Of a stretch of DNA of 64,000 nucleotides, positions 1 through 8,637 are shown one piece after another; the first letter of the stretch is position 1; the number at the start of each line of letters is the position of its first letter. Made by a program: the position numbers and the translations under genes. A model generated the notes under the pieces. The model made no database searches and had not been told where the DNA came from. It saw only the letters and a program-made list of their open reading frames with translations. The DNA comes from MPNP01 sp965116235 (GTDB lineage: Bacteria > Pseudomonadota > Alphaproteobacteria > Rhodobacterales > Rhodobacteraceae), in assembly GCA_965116235.1 (NCBI GenBank), contig OZ220496.1, positions 1,240,001 to 1,304,000 of the forward strand. Direction: 5' to 3'.

Positions 1-352
1 CGGCGAGCTTACCAGAAGAAATTTTGTGACCACAGATCACGTTTGCCTCTCCAAGAACCGCTTCAGCTATCAAAGCAAGTGAAGAGCAACCGTCGCCAAG
101 ATCTCGGTTCATGTCAAACAGGGCTTCCTTAAGAAGGACGCTTGACTGAGCACAGATCTTATGGCTCGCGGTCGTTTCGCGAGCAATCGAATATCCATCC
201 CGAAGCAACTCCGGCGGTGCTGGAGGTCGATGCATCATGACCCCACAACCTGAAGGGCCGTACGAGAGTCGAATGGCTCTGCAGCTTTGATTCAGGCCCT
301 TTAGCAGAAACTGTCTCGTTTCTCGGCCTTCAAGACTGAATGACTGCTTCAT
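1..352 (-). CDS. Divergent GroEL-like (Hsp60) chaperonin, N-terminal part, cut by window edge
   Basis: The minus strand is open from ATG 352 to the window edge (117 codons). It aligns along its length with the GroEL N-terminus. The LGPKGR phosphate-binding loop is represented by SYGPSGC. TKDGVSVARE is represented by LRDGYSIARE. AGDGTTTATVLA is represented by LGDGCSSLALIA, so the Asp of the GDG motif, needed for ATP hydrolysis in GroEL, is kept while the following Thr run becomes CSS. Canonical GroELs hardly vary at these positions, so this is a paralogue rather than the housekeeping copy. Divergent Hsp60s elsewhere can be dedicated to one client, such as the MimG/MmoG type near monooxygenases; here the client is unknown. 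It is divergent from the tartrate/D-malate dehydrogenase gene. The family call is firm; the function is inferred. Confidence 0.75.
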   Translation of the reverse strand, partial: MKQSFSLEGRETRQFLLKGLNQSCRAIRLSYGPSGCGVMMHRPPAPPELLRDGYSIARETTASHKICAQSSVLLKEALFDMNRDLGDGCSSLALIAEAVLGEANVICGHKISSGKLA

Positions 353-523
353 CGTGATAGGTTGCCTGAAATTCGTGCATTCGACCTTGCCTTGCTCGCT
401 TGATGTACCCCATCTCTTCGCGCACAGGACGATCACCTCTGTCATTCTCGCAAACCGTCAGGAAGACCTTGAGCTTGTGGCTCATGGTCCTTGTGGCGAC
501 TTCGCTCTCAAACTATCCAAAGT

Positions 524-551
524 TTGCATTTGATATATCATATAGTATATA
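524..551 (+). promoter_or_regulatory. Candidate promoter for the dehydrogenase-BCCP genes
   Basis: The 364-bp gap between the GroEL-like gene and the dehydrogenase has no convincing gene but contains a very AT-rich patch. TTGCAT (524-529) is followed after 16 bp by TATATA (546-551). The patch includes the palindrome GATATATC and repeated TATA steps, where a regulator could bind. This is assigned from sequence resemblance only. Confidence 0.35.
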
Positions 552-716
552 TATCTCCAACTGGTTTGTAAGGCAACCACCCTTCATCCTGATTCCATCA
601 GGTTTTCGCGGTTGCCCGAGGCAAAGCGGCTGAAACAGTGAAGCCGGAGCGGCTCAAACTGGACAACCAACGGTGATCCAGACCAAAAAATCAAGTGCGC
701 TGGCACAGCAAGGAAG

Positions 717-1799
717 ATGAAAATCATGCACAACGAGAAACATCGCATAGCCGTTATTCCCGGCGACGGGATAGGAAAGGAAGTGATGGCGGAAGGTGTC
801 AGAGCGATCGAAAAGGCGTCTGACACCTACGGGTTTAAGCTTGATCTTGACTGGTTCGAGTTTGCTTCATGCGAGTATTATCAAGCTCACGGCAAGATGA
901 TGCCAGACAATTGGAAGCAGACGCTTTCGACCTATGACGCCATCTTTTTTGGCGCAGTGGGTGACCCCAGCAAAGTACCAGATCAAGTTTCGCTTTGGGG
1001 TTCATTGTTGCTCATGCGCAAGGAGTTTGACCAATATGTCAATCTTCGACCTGTAAAGCTGCTGTCGGGGATCGATCCACCTCTCGCGAACAAGGCACCG
1101 GGTGATATCGACTTCGTTATCGTCCGTGAAAACACGGAAGGTGAATATTCATCAGTTGGCGGATGCATGTTCGAAGGAACCGCCCGCGAAGTGGTGATGC
1201 AGCAAACAGTCATGACACGTGTGGGGGTTGACCGCGTTCTGCGGTTCGCCTTCGATCTTGCTCAAGAGCGACCACGTCGTCATGTGACTTCGGCGACCAA
1301 ATCAAATGGCCTGGCGATCACCATGCCTTATTGGGACCAGCGCGCCAAGGAAATGTCAGATGCGTATCCTGCTGTAGAGTTTGACCAGGAACATATCGAC
1401 ATCTTGACCGCAAAATTCGTTCTGAACCCTGAGCATTTTGATGTCGTTGTAGCATCCAATCTGTTTGGGGATATTCTTTCAGATCTTGGGCCTGCATGCA
1501 CTGGAACCATCGGTGTCGCGCCTTCTGCAAATCTAAATCCTGAAGGGCGGTTCCCCTCCTTGTTTGAACCGGTTCACGGCTCTGCACCGGATATTGCAGG
1601 CAAGGGCATTGCCAATCCCATCGGACAAATCTGGACCGGCGCAATGCTGCTGGACCATCTTGGCGAGCGTAGTGCCGCTGCTGGAATTGAGGCTGCCATT
1701 ATCGCCGTGTTGGAGAAGGGTAGCGTAAGGACGCCGGATATCGGCGGGAACTCCGGCACCTTGGATCTCGGCAAGGCCATAGCCGAGCAAATTCTGTAA
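717..1799 (+). CDS. Tartrate/D-malate dehydrogenase (isopropylmalate-dehydrogenase family)
   Basis: An NAD-dependent oxidative decarboxylase of the isocitrate/isopropylmalate dehydrogenase superfamily. Along its length it resembles DmlA/TtuC, which act on D-malate or tartrate. Visible features are IPGDGIGKEV near the N-terminus, the substrate-specific stretch from WGSLLLMRKEFDQYVNLRP, VRENTEGEYSSVGG, ATKSNGL, SNLFGDILSDLGP with the metal-binding Asp residues, and EPVHGSAPDIAGK near the C-terminus. At 360 aa it has the family length. ATG 726 is better spaced from AAGGA (about 710-714) than ATG 717, so the protein may begin MHNEKHR. A short BCCP gene follows 64 bp downstream. The exact substrate cannot be read from the sequence. 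Confidence 0.88.
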   Translation: MKIMHNEKHRIAVIPGDGIGKEVMAEGVRAIEKASDTYGFKLDLDWFEFASCEYYQAHGKMMPDNWKQTLSTYDAIFFGAVGDPSKVPDQVSLWGSLLLMRKEFDQYVNLRPVKLLSGIDPPLANKAPGDIDFVIVRENTEGEYSSVGGCMFEGTAREVVMQQTVMTRVGVDRVLRFAFDLAQERPRRHVTSATKSNGLAITMPYWDQRAKEMSDAYPAVEFDQEHIDILTAKFVLNPEHFDVVVASNLFGDILSDLGPACTGTIGVAPSANLNPEGRFPSLFEPVHGSAPDIAGKGIANPIGQIWTGAMLLDHLGERSAAAGIEAAIIAVLEKGSVRTPDIGGNSGTLDLGKAIAEQIL

Positions 1800-1863
1800 G
1801 GGTCGCTCCAATCTTTGATCAAACATGGGAAAGAACACAATATCGAGGAGCACGTTAACTGAC

Positions 1864-2106
1864 ATGCCAAAACAAGAAATCACTGCGGTTTTTCCGGGAA
1901 TGTTCTATCGCAAGCCTTCCCCGGATGAGCCTTTTTTCAAGAATGATGGTGATCCGGTCGCTGAAGGAGATGTGATTGGCCTCATCGAAGTCATGAAATC
2001 GTTTCATGAAGTCAAGTCAGAGTTCAGCGGTACGATAATTTCATTCAAGGTTGGCGACTCTGAACCGATTTCACCCGGAATGGTCCTCGCGGAAATCGAG
2101 ACATAA
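1864..2106 (+). CDS. Short biotin carboxyl carrier protein (BCCP)
   Basis: An 80-aa stand-alone biotinyl domain. EVMKSF carries the Lys that is biotinylated in the E-(A/V)-M-K motif, and the flanking SPDEPFF and VAEGDVIGLIEVMK match the short BCCPs found beside accC and 5-oxoprolinase genes in proteobacteria. The start is ATG 1864, after GAGGAGC; an upstream in-frame ATG at 1825 has no family support. Its expected partner, biotin carboxylase, follows directly but is broken. This carrier therefore has no intact cognate carboxylase here and may serve an enzyme encoded elsewhere or be on its way out. Confidence 0.85.
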   Translation: MPKQEITAVFPGMFYRKPSPDEPFFKNDGDPVAEGDVIGLIEVMKSFHEVKSEFSGTIISFKVGDSEPISPGMVLAEIET

Positions 2107-2117
2107 GCGTGACAACG

Positions 2118-2296
2118 ATGGTGATTTCGAAGATCTTGGTCACTTCCCTGACAAGGAAGAGATTGCTGTCAGAATAATCACGACCGCCAAAGATCTTGGT
2201 CTCGAGACTGTACAAGTGCTTAGCGAAGCGAACCGGGATTCTCCAGCCGTGGCTACGGCAGATCAGGCTATTGAAAGGGACTTGCACAGTGCCTGA
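2118..2296 (+). pseudogene. Biotin carboxylase (accC-like) 5' remnant, frameshifted and truncated
   Basis: ATG 2118 begins MVISKILV, matching the usual biotin carboxylase start. A one-base frame change around 2140-2155 leads to EEIAVRIITTAKDLG and VQVLSEANRDSPAV, which follow the AccC N-terminus closely (GEIAVRIIRTAKELG, VYSEADRDS). The frame stops at 2296, after about 55 residues of an enzyme of about 450. ATP-grasp and carboxyltransfer regions are absent. It starts 11 bp after the BCCP stop, as in an intact BCCP-AccC operon. The rest of the gene appears deleted or displaced, and ATPase gene A begins 126 bp later. Confidence 0.7.
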
Positions 2297-2340
2297 CAGT
2301 AATTCCTGTTAACGAGTTTATTATCATTGTTCGATGTGGT

Positions 2341-2368
2341 GATCGCTCTGAGATAGTATTGAGCGATC
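2341..2368. other. Inverted repeat upstream of ATPase gene A
   Basis: GATCGCTC (2341-2348) and GAGCGATC (2361-2368) form an 8-bp perfect stem with a 12-nt loop in the gap between the accC remnant and gene A. There is no following T run, so it is not a standard intrinsic terminator. It could be an operator or a scar. Confidence 0.35.
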
Positions 2369-2422
2369 GCTTAGGTAAAGGAGGCTGGTCCGAATAAAGG
2401 TCACATGTACTGGAAATAAAAT

Positions 2423-4234
2423 ATGTCCAAAACTGAGGAGGCTCCTTCATGCGGAGTAGAAATGTTAGGAAGAATTAACGGGAAAGGGCGTACAAGTAGT
2501 CATATAAGTGACATGCCCGTGTGCCGAGCTGCAGCGACAAGAGATGATGACATGCCAAACCATACACTTAAAGGCTCCATTCCCGTCGATATTGATGCCA
2601 GTGCCAGACTGAATGTCGTGAACTGGGGTTTTTACGGTCGTGAGACCGAGATTGAAAAGTTGCGCATATGGCTTGGTCTGGGCAGTGGCGTCGACGGGAA
2701 GAACAGGCAGATGTTCAGAGCGTTCGCTATCCGGGGGCAAAGGGGAGTTGGCAAGAAGGAGGTTCTGATTGAGACACACCGGCGCCACGGGGATGATATC
2801 CCCCTGCTGATGGTCGAACTGCCCGATGATGGAAAGGGCAAGACCTGCGTGACGGATATTCTGGACAGGATTCATGAGCAGGAATTGCATTCCCTAATGC
2901 ATGACGCACCTGAGCGTGGACCGTATTGTCGGGATGCATCCTGGTTTGTCAAGATTGTTCGTCATCTTCTGAGCAAGGGCGTCATCATCTGTCTGGACGA
3001 GTTTCACAATGCCCGACCGGCTGGTCTGGAGTCACCGCTCAAGCAAATGATCGACGAGCAGAACAGCAATCTGACCCAGCGTCGCCCCCAGCTGCCGGGC
3101 AAGCTGGTGGTGATGGGTTCACACCAGCAGCATATGGCACAGATGTTTGGGCAACGTGATCCACTGTTCGGCCGAGTGCCAACCATTATCGCGCTGCGTC
3201 CGTGGTCGGTCTCGACAGTACTGGATATCGCCAAAAGGCATGGGTGGTTAAGCTATCCGGAACGGATTCTCACGCTCTGGACCATGTGGGGTGGCATGCC
3301 GGAATCTTGGAAACGTTTGGCCATCAATCATGAATATGAACATTTACGAGACTTCACCCTTCTTCCGGATGACAAGGAATGGCGCCAAGAGATGCTGGCT
3401 GTTGAGCAAGAGATCATTCTAACGGACGAAAGTGAACGATTCGACAACCGGGCAGTGCTTGAACTAAAGGGATGGAGACGCTCGACGGTTCTGTGGCTAG
3501 GCAGGCATTCCCGCAAACGCATGCACGTCAAGGAGTTTCCGCCAGCTCTGCGGCCAGAACGAGATAGTGCATATAGGCCGGGTGTCGATGGAAGTCTGTC
3601 CGACTTTCTACGCAAGTTCGAGATGGATACGGACCTGATCCGTAGCCACGATCGCTTCACGGGTCTGACGGGCAATAGGAGAAAAGATCCTGTCTGGGAG
3701 TTGAATGATAACAATAGTCGCTTTCAGTTGCGTGTCTTCCCCGACCTGTTCAGATCTGACCGGCCGCTTCTGGATGTAGACGAAGAGGAGTCCGACGCGT
3801 TGACGGAACTCGAAACGCTAGAGGGTGACCTGCTGGAGCGCATGGCTGCGGCTTGGCTTGATGAGCACCCCAAGGTGGAGTGGAGTGTGGCTCATGCACA
3901 TGCTGAAGGCGTGAGGGACTTCGATATCGATGTGCTGGCCAAGGTCGGTCGTGGAGAAGATGCCTATCTCGTTGTTGGCAACGCAAAGCGGAATGGAGCG
4001 GATCACGATCTGGCTGATCTGAAGGAAAAGTTCAAAAAGTTTCTGGAGATTGGCGGACTGGGAATCGATCAGTTGCGCGACCTTCCCTGCGATTATATGC
4101 TGTTTTCGCCCCATTTCTCGGACAGGCAGAAGGCCAGTTATGAGAGGTTGGGGGTCCAGTGCTGTAGTCTCAAGGCGATGCTGGCGGAGGTCGAGTCAGG
4201 TTGGCAACGAATACGGTGCAACATATCCTGCTAA
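2423..4234 (+). CDS. AAA+ ATPase with C-terminal nuclease-like domain, copy A
   Basis: First of four paralogues in the window. In order: WGFYGRETEIEKLR near residue 70, Walker A GQRGVGK (105-111), Walker B CLDEF (190-194), MGSHQQ (231-236), WGGMP (289-293), then a C-terminal domain with DID (501-503) and NAKR (520-523). The layout matches the archaeal-type ATPases with a DUF234 nuclease fold, where GGxP and ExD...ECK occur at the same places. Here the Glu of ExK is Asn (N520) while the Lys is kept. At 603 aa it is longer at the N-terminus than copies C and D, whose FYGRE block begins about residue 13. The true start may therefore lie downstream, for example ATG 2561. It is a single gene between a broken biotin operon and gene fragments. 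Biological role unknown. Confidence 0.7.
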   Translation: MSKTEEAPSCGVEMLGRINGKGRTSSHISDMPVCRAAATRDDDMPNHTLKGSIPVDIDASARLNVVNWGFYGRETEIEKLRIWLGLGSGVDGKNRQMFRAFAIRGQRGVGKKEVLIETHRRHGDDIPLLMVELPDDGKGKTCVTDILDRIHEQELHSLMHDAPERGPYCRDASWFVKIVRHLLSKGVIICLDEFHNARPAGLESPLKQMIDEQNSNLTQRRPQLPGKLVVMGSHQQHMAQMFGQRDPLFGRVPTIIALRPWSVSTVLDIAKRHGWLSYPERILTLWTMWGGMPESWKRLAINHEYEHLRDFTLLPDDKEWRQEMLAVEQEIILTDESERFDNRAVLELKGWRRSTVLWLGRHSRKRMHVKEFPPALRPERDSAYRPGVDGSLSDFLRKFEMDTDLIRSHDRFTGLTGNRRKDPVWELNDNNSRFQLRVFPDLFRSDRPLLDVDEEESDALTELETLEGDLLERMAAAWLDEHPKVEWSVAHAHAEGVRDFDIDVLAKVGRGEDAYLVVGNAKRNGADHDLADLKEKFKKFLEIGGLGIDQLRDLPCDYMLFSPHFSDRQKASYERLGVQCCSLKAMLAEVESGWQRIRCNISC

Positions 4235-4306
4235 TTTTGTTTCCATCCAGCATTGTAAGGTTTCGATAACCCTGAAAATATTTTCCGTGAAGAAGCATAC
4301 AGTCCC

Positions 4307-4435
4307 CTAGAGGCCTGCGGTTTCACGCAATGCATCGTTCATCCGGCTTTGCCAGCCTGTGCCGGCCTCTTTGAACTTTGCTACAACTTGTACCATCTTC
4401 AGATGTTCAATTTTGCTTTGAATATTGTCGTTCAA
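4307..4435 (-). pseudogene. BrnA-type antitoxin remnant (C-terminal part)
   Basis: A 42-codon minus-strand frame ends in KFKEAGTGWQSRMNDALRE, which matches the C-terminus of BrnA antitoxins (GxGWQxRxNxALR). It could begin at TTG 4435 after a GGGAGAG ribosome-binding site, but the DNA-binding part of a full BrnA is missing. No BrnT toxin lies upstream. It could be a minimal solitary antitoxin, but a decayed fragment is more likely. Confidence 0.5.
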
Positions 4436-4532
4436 ATTTTCTCTCCCAAACTAGACAGTGAGCTCACGAGTTACAGGTGTGTCCGATCTTGCTTTCGTTA
4501 AAGGGTTATGCTTCATTCCCGGTCCGTTTGCC

Positions 4533-4790
4533 ATGACAGACGCAGGGGAATTGTATGGAGTAAGCTGGCCTGAGTGAGGCTATGTGGTCGTTGATTGAAC
4601 CGCTACTTCAGACGGAAAGATGGTGCAGATCAAGACAAGCAGCACCGGACGGGAACCGGCTTTCAGGGATGCTGTCTGAAGAGCCGAGCATCTTTTGTTT
4701 TTTGATCTTGGTCTGGAATACGGCCAAGGAACCGTCGTTTTTAACGGTCCAGAAGATGTCGCACTGAGCCATCCCAGGACAGCCATTTGA
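4533..4790 (+). pseudogene. Remnant of a DUF6998-like protein with several in-frame stops
   Basis: One frame reads ELYGVSWPE, stop, GYVVVD, stop, DGKMVQIKTSSTGREPAF, stop, AEHLLFFDLGLEYGQGTVVFNGP. From memory this order (LVGxxGE, DGxxVQIKxT, EHLLVF, a GT-rich strand, NGP) fits a small uncharacterised family annotated DUF6998. At least three internal stops show that it is not a functional gene. A possible tail in another frame runs to about 4910. The 690-bp gap between gene A and glpK holds only this and the BrnA remnant. Confidence 0.4.
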
Positions 4791-4926
4791 TGGACAAAGC
4801 CACTTGACGGCAAATCAAGTTCAACAAGCTGCGAGGGAAGTCAAGGAAGTGGATATGCTCAGGATGGCACAGCTTTCCCAGAAACAGGCAATTGAGGAAG
4901 TGCGCGGTTGGCCAGTTCAGGAGGAG

Positions 4927-6432
4927 TCAACTCAGTGTTCTGCGGATCGCTTTTTTCCAGCTTCGGATTTTCTGCTCTCGAGTGCCTGCATCAAGTGTGG
5001 GTTTGTATCTCTTGTTCAGAGCCCACTTGCTTGCGATGTCATCAAGCGAGACGCATATCCCGGCTTTCAGCCCCGCCAGATAGGCCGCTCCAAGGGCCGT
5101 GGTTTCCGCAACTTTGGGGATATCGACAACAACTCCCAACATGTTGGCAACAGATTGCATGGTGTAGTCACTGGTCGTCATTCCACCATCGGCTTTCAGA
5201 ACGGTGCCTTCAAGGCCAGGGTAATCCATTTGCATGGCTTCAAGCAGGTCGGCAGTCTGAAAAGCCACGCTTTCCAGAGCAGCCTTGGCCAGTTCTTTCG
5301 GGCTGGTGCTGCGGGTCAAGCCAAAGATTGCCCCTCGGCAGTCCGAGTCCCAGTATGGAGCTCCCAAGCCGGTAAAGGCTGGAACCAGAATCACGTCCTG
5401 TGTTGAATCAGCTTCTTCGGCAAGTTGCTGGGTATCACGAGAATCCTTGATGATCCCCAACCCGTCACGCAGCCACTGGACAACAGCCCCGGCTATGAAA
5501 ATTGACCCCTCCAGCGCATAGCAGGTTTCCCCGTGGATCTTGTATCCGATTGTTGTCAGCAGACGATTCTTGGAAGGAATTGGCTTATTGCCGGTATGCA
5601 ACAGGGCAAAGCAACCTGTTCCATAGGTGGCCTTGAGCATGCCGGGACTGAAACAGGCTTGTCCCACTGTTGCTGCCTGCTGATCGCCGGCAACGCCCTG
5701 AATGGGTATTGTCTTGCCGAAATGTTCGGCCGCCGCCACGCCAAAATCGGATACGCATTCATGAACCTTCGGCAGCATGGATTGGGGAATGTCAAAAAGT
5801 TCCAGAAGTTCTTCGTCCCAAACCTGATCAATGATGTTGAACAGCATGGTTCGGGAAGCGTTGGTTATATCCGTGACATGTTCCTGACCATTGGACAGCT
5901 GCCATATCAAGAAGGTGTCAACCGTGCCAAACGCCAGCTCTCCTTGCCGGGCTCGTTGCCGGGCACCAGGGACGTTGTCAAGAATCCAGCGGATCTTGGT
6001 CGCTGAAAAGTATGGATCCAGCAACAGGCCGGTTTTCTGTGATATGAGGGATTCCAGTCCCTTATCCCTCAGTTCGGTGCAGTACGAGGATGTACGACGG
6101 TCCTGCCACACGATGGCATTGTAGACAGGTTTTCCCGTCTTTCGATCCCAGACGAGAGTCGTTTCTCTTTGATTCGTGATGCCAATCGAGACGATTTCAT
6201 CAAGCCCCGTGTCGTTGATGACTCTGTGGCAAACCGACAGAGTTGTACGCCACAGATCATCAGGGTCGTGTTCGACCCAGCCTGATTGCGGATAATGTTG
6301 GGTAAATTCCTCCTGGGCCGTGGCCTGGGGTTTAAAACTTTCATCAAAGAGTATGGCTCGCGAAGAGGTCGTTCCTTGGTCTATCGACATAATTAAGGAC
6401 ATGGTTCTGGTTCCGGCTCTTTCTCCTGACAT
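4927..6432 (-). CDS. glpK: Glycerol kinase
   Basis: Phosphorylates glycerol to sn-glycerol 3-phosphate with ATP (FGGY kinase family). Characteristic stretches are IDQGTTSSRAILFD at the N-terminus, NQRETTLVWDRKTGKPVYN, VWQDRRT, YFSATKIRWILDN, GVAGDQQAA, TYGTGCF, FTGLGAPYWDSDCRGAIFGL and the C-terminal DGGMTTSDYTMQ. It is complete at about 491-501 aa, the usual family length. The open frame begins at ATG 6432, but the residues before MSLIMSIDQG are not family-like, so ATG 6402 is the likelier start. It stands alone without glpF or glpD. Glycerol could come from the phosphodiesterase at 28.9 kb. Confidence 0.96.
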   Translation of the reverse strand: MSGERAGTRTMSLIMSIDQGTTSSRAILFDESFKPQATAQEEFTQHYPQSGWVEHDPDDLWRTTLSVCHRVINDTGLDEIVSIGITNQRETTLVWDRKTGKPVYNAIVWQDRRTSSYCTELRDKGLESLISQKTGLLLDPYFSATKIRWILDNVPGARQRARQGELAFGTVDTFLIWQLSNGQEHVTDITNASRTMLFNIIDQVWDEELLELFDIPQSMLPKVHECVSDFGVAAAEHFGKTIPIQGVAGDQQAATVGQACFSPGMLKATYGTGCFALLHTGNKPIPSKNRLLTTIGYKIHGETCYALEGSIFIAGAVVQWLRDGLGIIKDSRDTQQLAEEADSTQDVILVPAFTGLGAPYWDSDCRGAIFGLTRSTSPKELAKAALESVAFQTADLLEAMQMDYPGLEGTVLKADGGMTTSDYTMQSVANMLGVVVDIPKVAETTALGAAYLAGLKAGICVSLDDIASKWALNKRYKPTLDAGTREQKIRSWKKAIRRTLS

Positions 6433-6528
6433 TCCCGATGGCGGGCACTATTCAAACACGCGGTGGAATGCGATTGAAAAGTTCAAACATCATCTGATAT
6501 TGGGTGGAATTACCTGATAGGAAGCAAA

Positions 6529-7620
6529 ATGCCAACAGAACTCCCCAACATCGTCGTTACCAATCTCCATAAGCGGTTTACGGGTATTTCATCGACCATC
6601 AGGAGTCTTTTGCCCGAGCAACGCAAGACACGAGACATATCGCTTGTGGACTGGGACGATTTGAATTTAGGTCCTGCTGAAAGCCTCATGACCTTGATCA
6701 GGGGTGGCTTTACCAAGCCGCTTGGGCGGGCAAGCTGTCGAATCCTCCATTGCCGCCGGAATATCGACATGATTGTTGGAGTCGTGTTGCGAGATGTGCT
6801 TCGTCAGAAGTGGCGACTGGTCTACACCAATGCCCAGAAGCGAATACCCGGAAAACTTCCAAAATTCCTGATTGAACGAATGGATGTCATCATTGCGACC
6901 TGCGAGCACAACATTCAGTTCAACAAGTGGCACTCGGTCATCATCAATCATGGAGTTGACATCGACTTGATTGCACCACGACCGTATCGACCGGGTGCCC
7001 GTGTCGATGATAAAAACCCGAAACACTATATTGGACATGTGGGTCGCATTCGACACCAGAAGGGCACGGACATCTTTGTTGACGCCATGATTGAAGTTTT
7101 GCCCAGATTTCCGGAATTCAAGGCTGTCATCGTGGGTCGTTGCAAACCTTCTGATGAGGAGTATTACCGGCTTCTAAAGGACAGGATCAAGTCAGCCGGT
7201 CTTGAAGAAAGGTTTGTCTTTTCAGGGGAAGTCACTTACGAGAACATGGCCAGAATTTATCGGCGAATGGTTTTATGTACGGCCTGTTCCCGGACTGAAG
7301 GATTTGGTCTCGTGCCATTGGAAGCCATGGCCAATGAGGTTCCTGCAGTGACAACGGCGACTGGCTCTTGGCCAGAGGTCTTGACTGAAGAGGTTGGATC
7401 GGTGGTTGAGGTAGATGACCAGGCCGGTTTCGTACGGCTATTGCATGACTATCTCAGCAACCCCTTGACTCTTGTGGACATGGGGATTCGGGCGCGAAGC
7501 CATGTCGTGGCCAACTATTCAGTCATTCACGAAGCCCATGCCTTGAACGCGCTTTATACAAAGTTGCTCCTGGGGGAAGATTATTTGAGGCGTGAATCCA
7601 CTTCGTCATTTGCCAGTTGA
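6529..7620 (+). CDS. GT4 glycosyltransferase, LpcC-like LPS core mannosyltransferase
   Basis: A 363-aa cytosolic or membrane-peripheral glycosyltransferase with two Rossmann folds. The C-terminal half has GHVGRIRHQKGTDIFVDAM and the retaining GT4 signature TEGFGLVPLEAMA, whose Glu residues contact the nucleotide sugar. The N-terminal half (KRFTGISSTI, ILHCRRNIDMIVGVVLRDVL, INHGVDID) resembles alphaproteobacterial LpcC, which transfers mannose to the LPS inner core. It is divergent from glpK across 96 bp. It likely modifies LPS, but the sugar donor is inferred from resemblance only. Confidence 0.82.
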   Translation: MPTELPNIVVTNLHKRFTGISSTIRSLLPEQRKTRDISLVDWDDLNLGPAESLMTLIRGGFTKPLGRASCRILHCRRNIDMIVGVVLRDVLRQKWRLVYTNAQKRIPGKLPKFLIERMDVIIATCEHNIQFNKWHSVIINHGVDIDLIAPRPYRPGARVDDKNPKHYIGHVGRIRHQKGTDIFVDAMIEVLPRFPEFKAVIVGRCKPSDEEYYRLLKDRIKSAGLEERFVFSGEVTYENMARIYRRMVLCTACSRTEGFGLVPLEAMANEVPAVTTATGSWPEVLTEEVGSVVEVDDQAGFVRLLHDYLSNPLTLVDMGIRARSHVVANYSVIHEAHALNALYTKLLLGEDYLRRESTSSFAS

Positions 7621-8359
7621 TAATTGCATGGTTCCCTTGGTGACTTGACTTCCTCGGTGTCAATCAGCACAATGATCCAGCCTATCTTGGTAGGGATTTT
7701 CGCTTGATCCGGCTTTGACATATGCCGGTGAGAGCAGGATTTGACTTCGCATCATCATTCGTTGCGTTGCGTGGCCTTGTGCTGTCTTCAGCACCTAGCT
7801 TCACTGTCTGCGATTGTGGTGCCATGGCGTTCAAGTTGCGGTGTGGCCCGGGGTCATGGGCCAGGGCTTCTGGGTGCGTCCCAATGGGGTCGTTCAATGC
7901 ACACAGGCCCGTCCGCTGGGCTCTGAACAGTGCGCATGTCAGTACCCTGCGTGATACCGTTGATGCAGCGGGAGGGCATGATCATTCCGATGTCGTCCGA
8001 TCTCCAAAAGGTTTGCCCATCGTGGGGTTGGCATTGGGACTAACAATCGTTCATCACGAATGAGAGAACGCCAACCAAGAGCGTAATCAGTGCCTGCAAT
8101 CATCACAAAAGTAGTGCCCTTTTTGAAATGAGAGTTATTTTATTATGGTCGGTTACACGCTTAAATGTCTGAACTCAATGGTTTCCGCTTGCATGGCGAC
8201 TCAATTTGTGCTGAAGGTAGCGCCAACGTTCACAGTCGTGCTGGCACTGGAGTAAGCTGTGGCAGATTTATGAATCAAAAGCGCGTGATAACCCTTCTCA
8301 AGTACGAGGATGAGAATATTTAGGTTGAGATTTGGATTGTCAGCCAATACCTTACATAA
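7621..8359. other. Gene-poor stretch
   Basis: No open frame here shows recognisable family features or good start signals on either strand. The short frames at 7682-8063 overlap one another and have biased, low-complexity translations. I see no repeats, terminator or tRNA. It is most likely eroded DNA between the glycosyltransferase and the broken higB. Confidence 0.5.
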
Positions 8360-8637
8360 ATGATATTGAGCATTCGACACAAGGCGCCTCGAAACTATTG
8401 GATCAACGGTCAAACAAAAGGACTGACGTCAATCACGTTCCACGGATCAGCCGTATTCTCAAAGCTCTGGATGTTGCGAGTACGCCAGAAGAGATGAATC
8501 AGCCCGGCTATTACTTTCATGGTCTTTCGGGTAGAGAAGCTGGACGCTATTCGGTTCGTGTCGTGGCCAGTATTCGGATTACTTTTGGTTGGCATGAGCG
8601 AGACACTATTGACATTAATATGGAGGACTGTCATTGA
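8360..8637 (+). pseudogene. higB: HigB-type toxin (RelE superfamily), frameshifted
   Basis: ATG 8360 gives MILSIRHKAPRNYW and GQTKGL, matching the start of host-inhibition HigB toxins (MIKSFRHKGL, xxGxxxGI). A one-base frame change near 8425 moves the reading to VPRISRILKALDVASTPEEM, then QPGYYFHGLSG and SIRITFGWHERDTIDINMED. These match the rest of HigB, including the conserved WR(I/L)TF-like strand and the D-x-ED-x-H end. All parts of a toxin of about 92 aa are present, so a single-base deletion has inactivated it. Its stop overlaps the higA start, as in intact higBA operons. Confidence 0.72.

Noticed and set aside
2341..2368. Hairpin considered as a terminator of the BCCP operon
   Set aside because: There is no T run and the loop is 12 nt, so it was kept only as an inverted repeat.
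4804..5406. A 200-codon plus-strand frame over the 3' end of glpK
   Set aside because: Most of it is antisense to well-conserved glpK sequence, and its translation has no family features.
5533..6006. A 157-codon plus-strand frame inside glpK
   Set aside because: Antisense to intact glpK; no independent signals.
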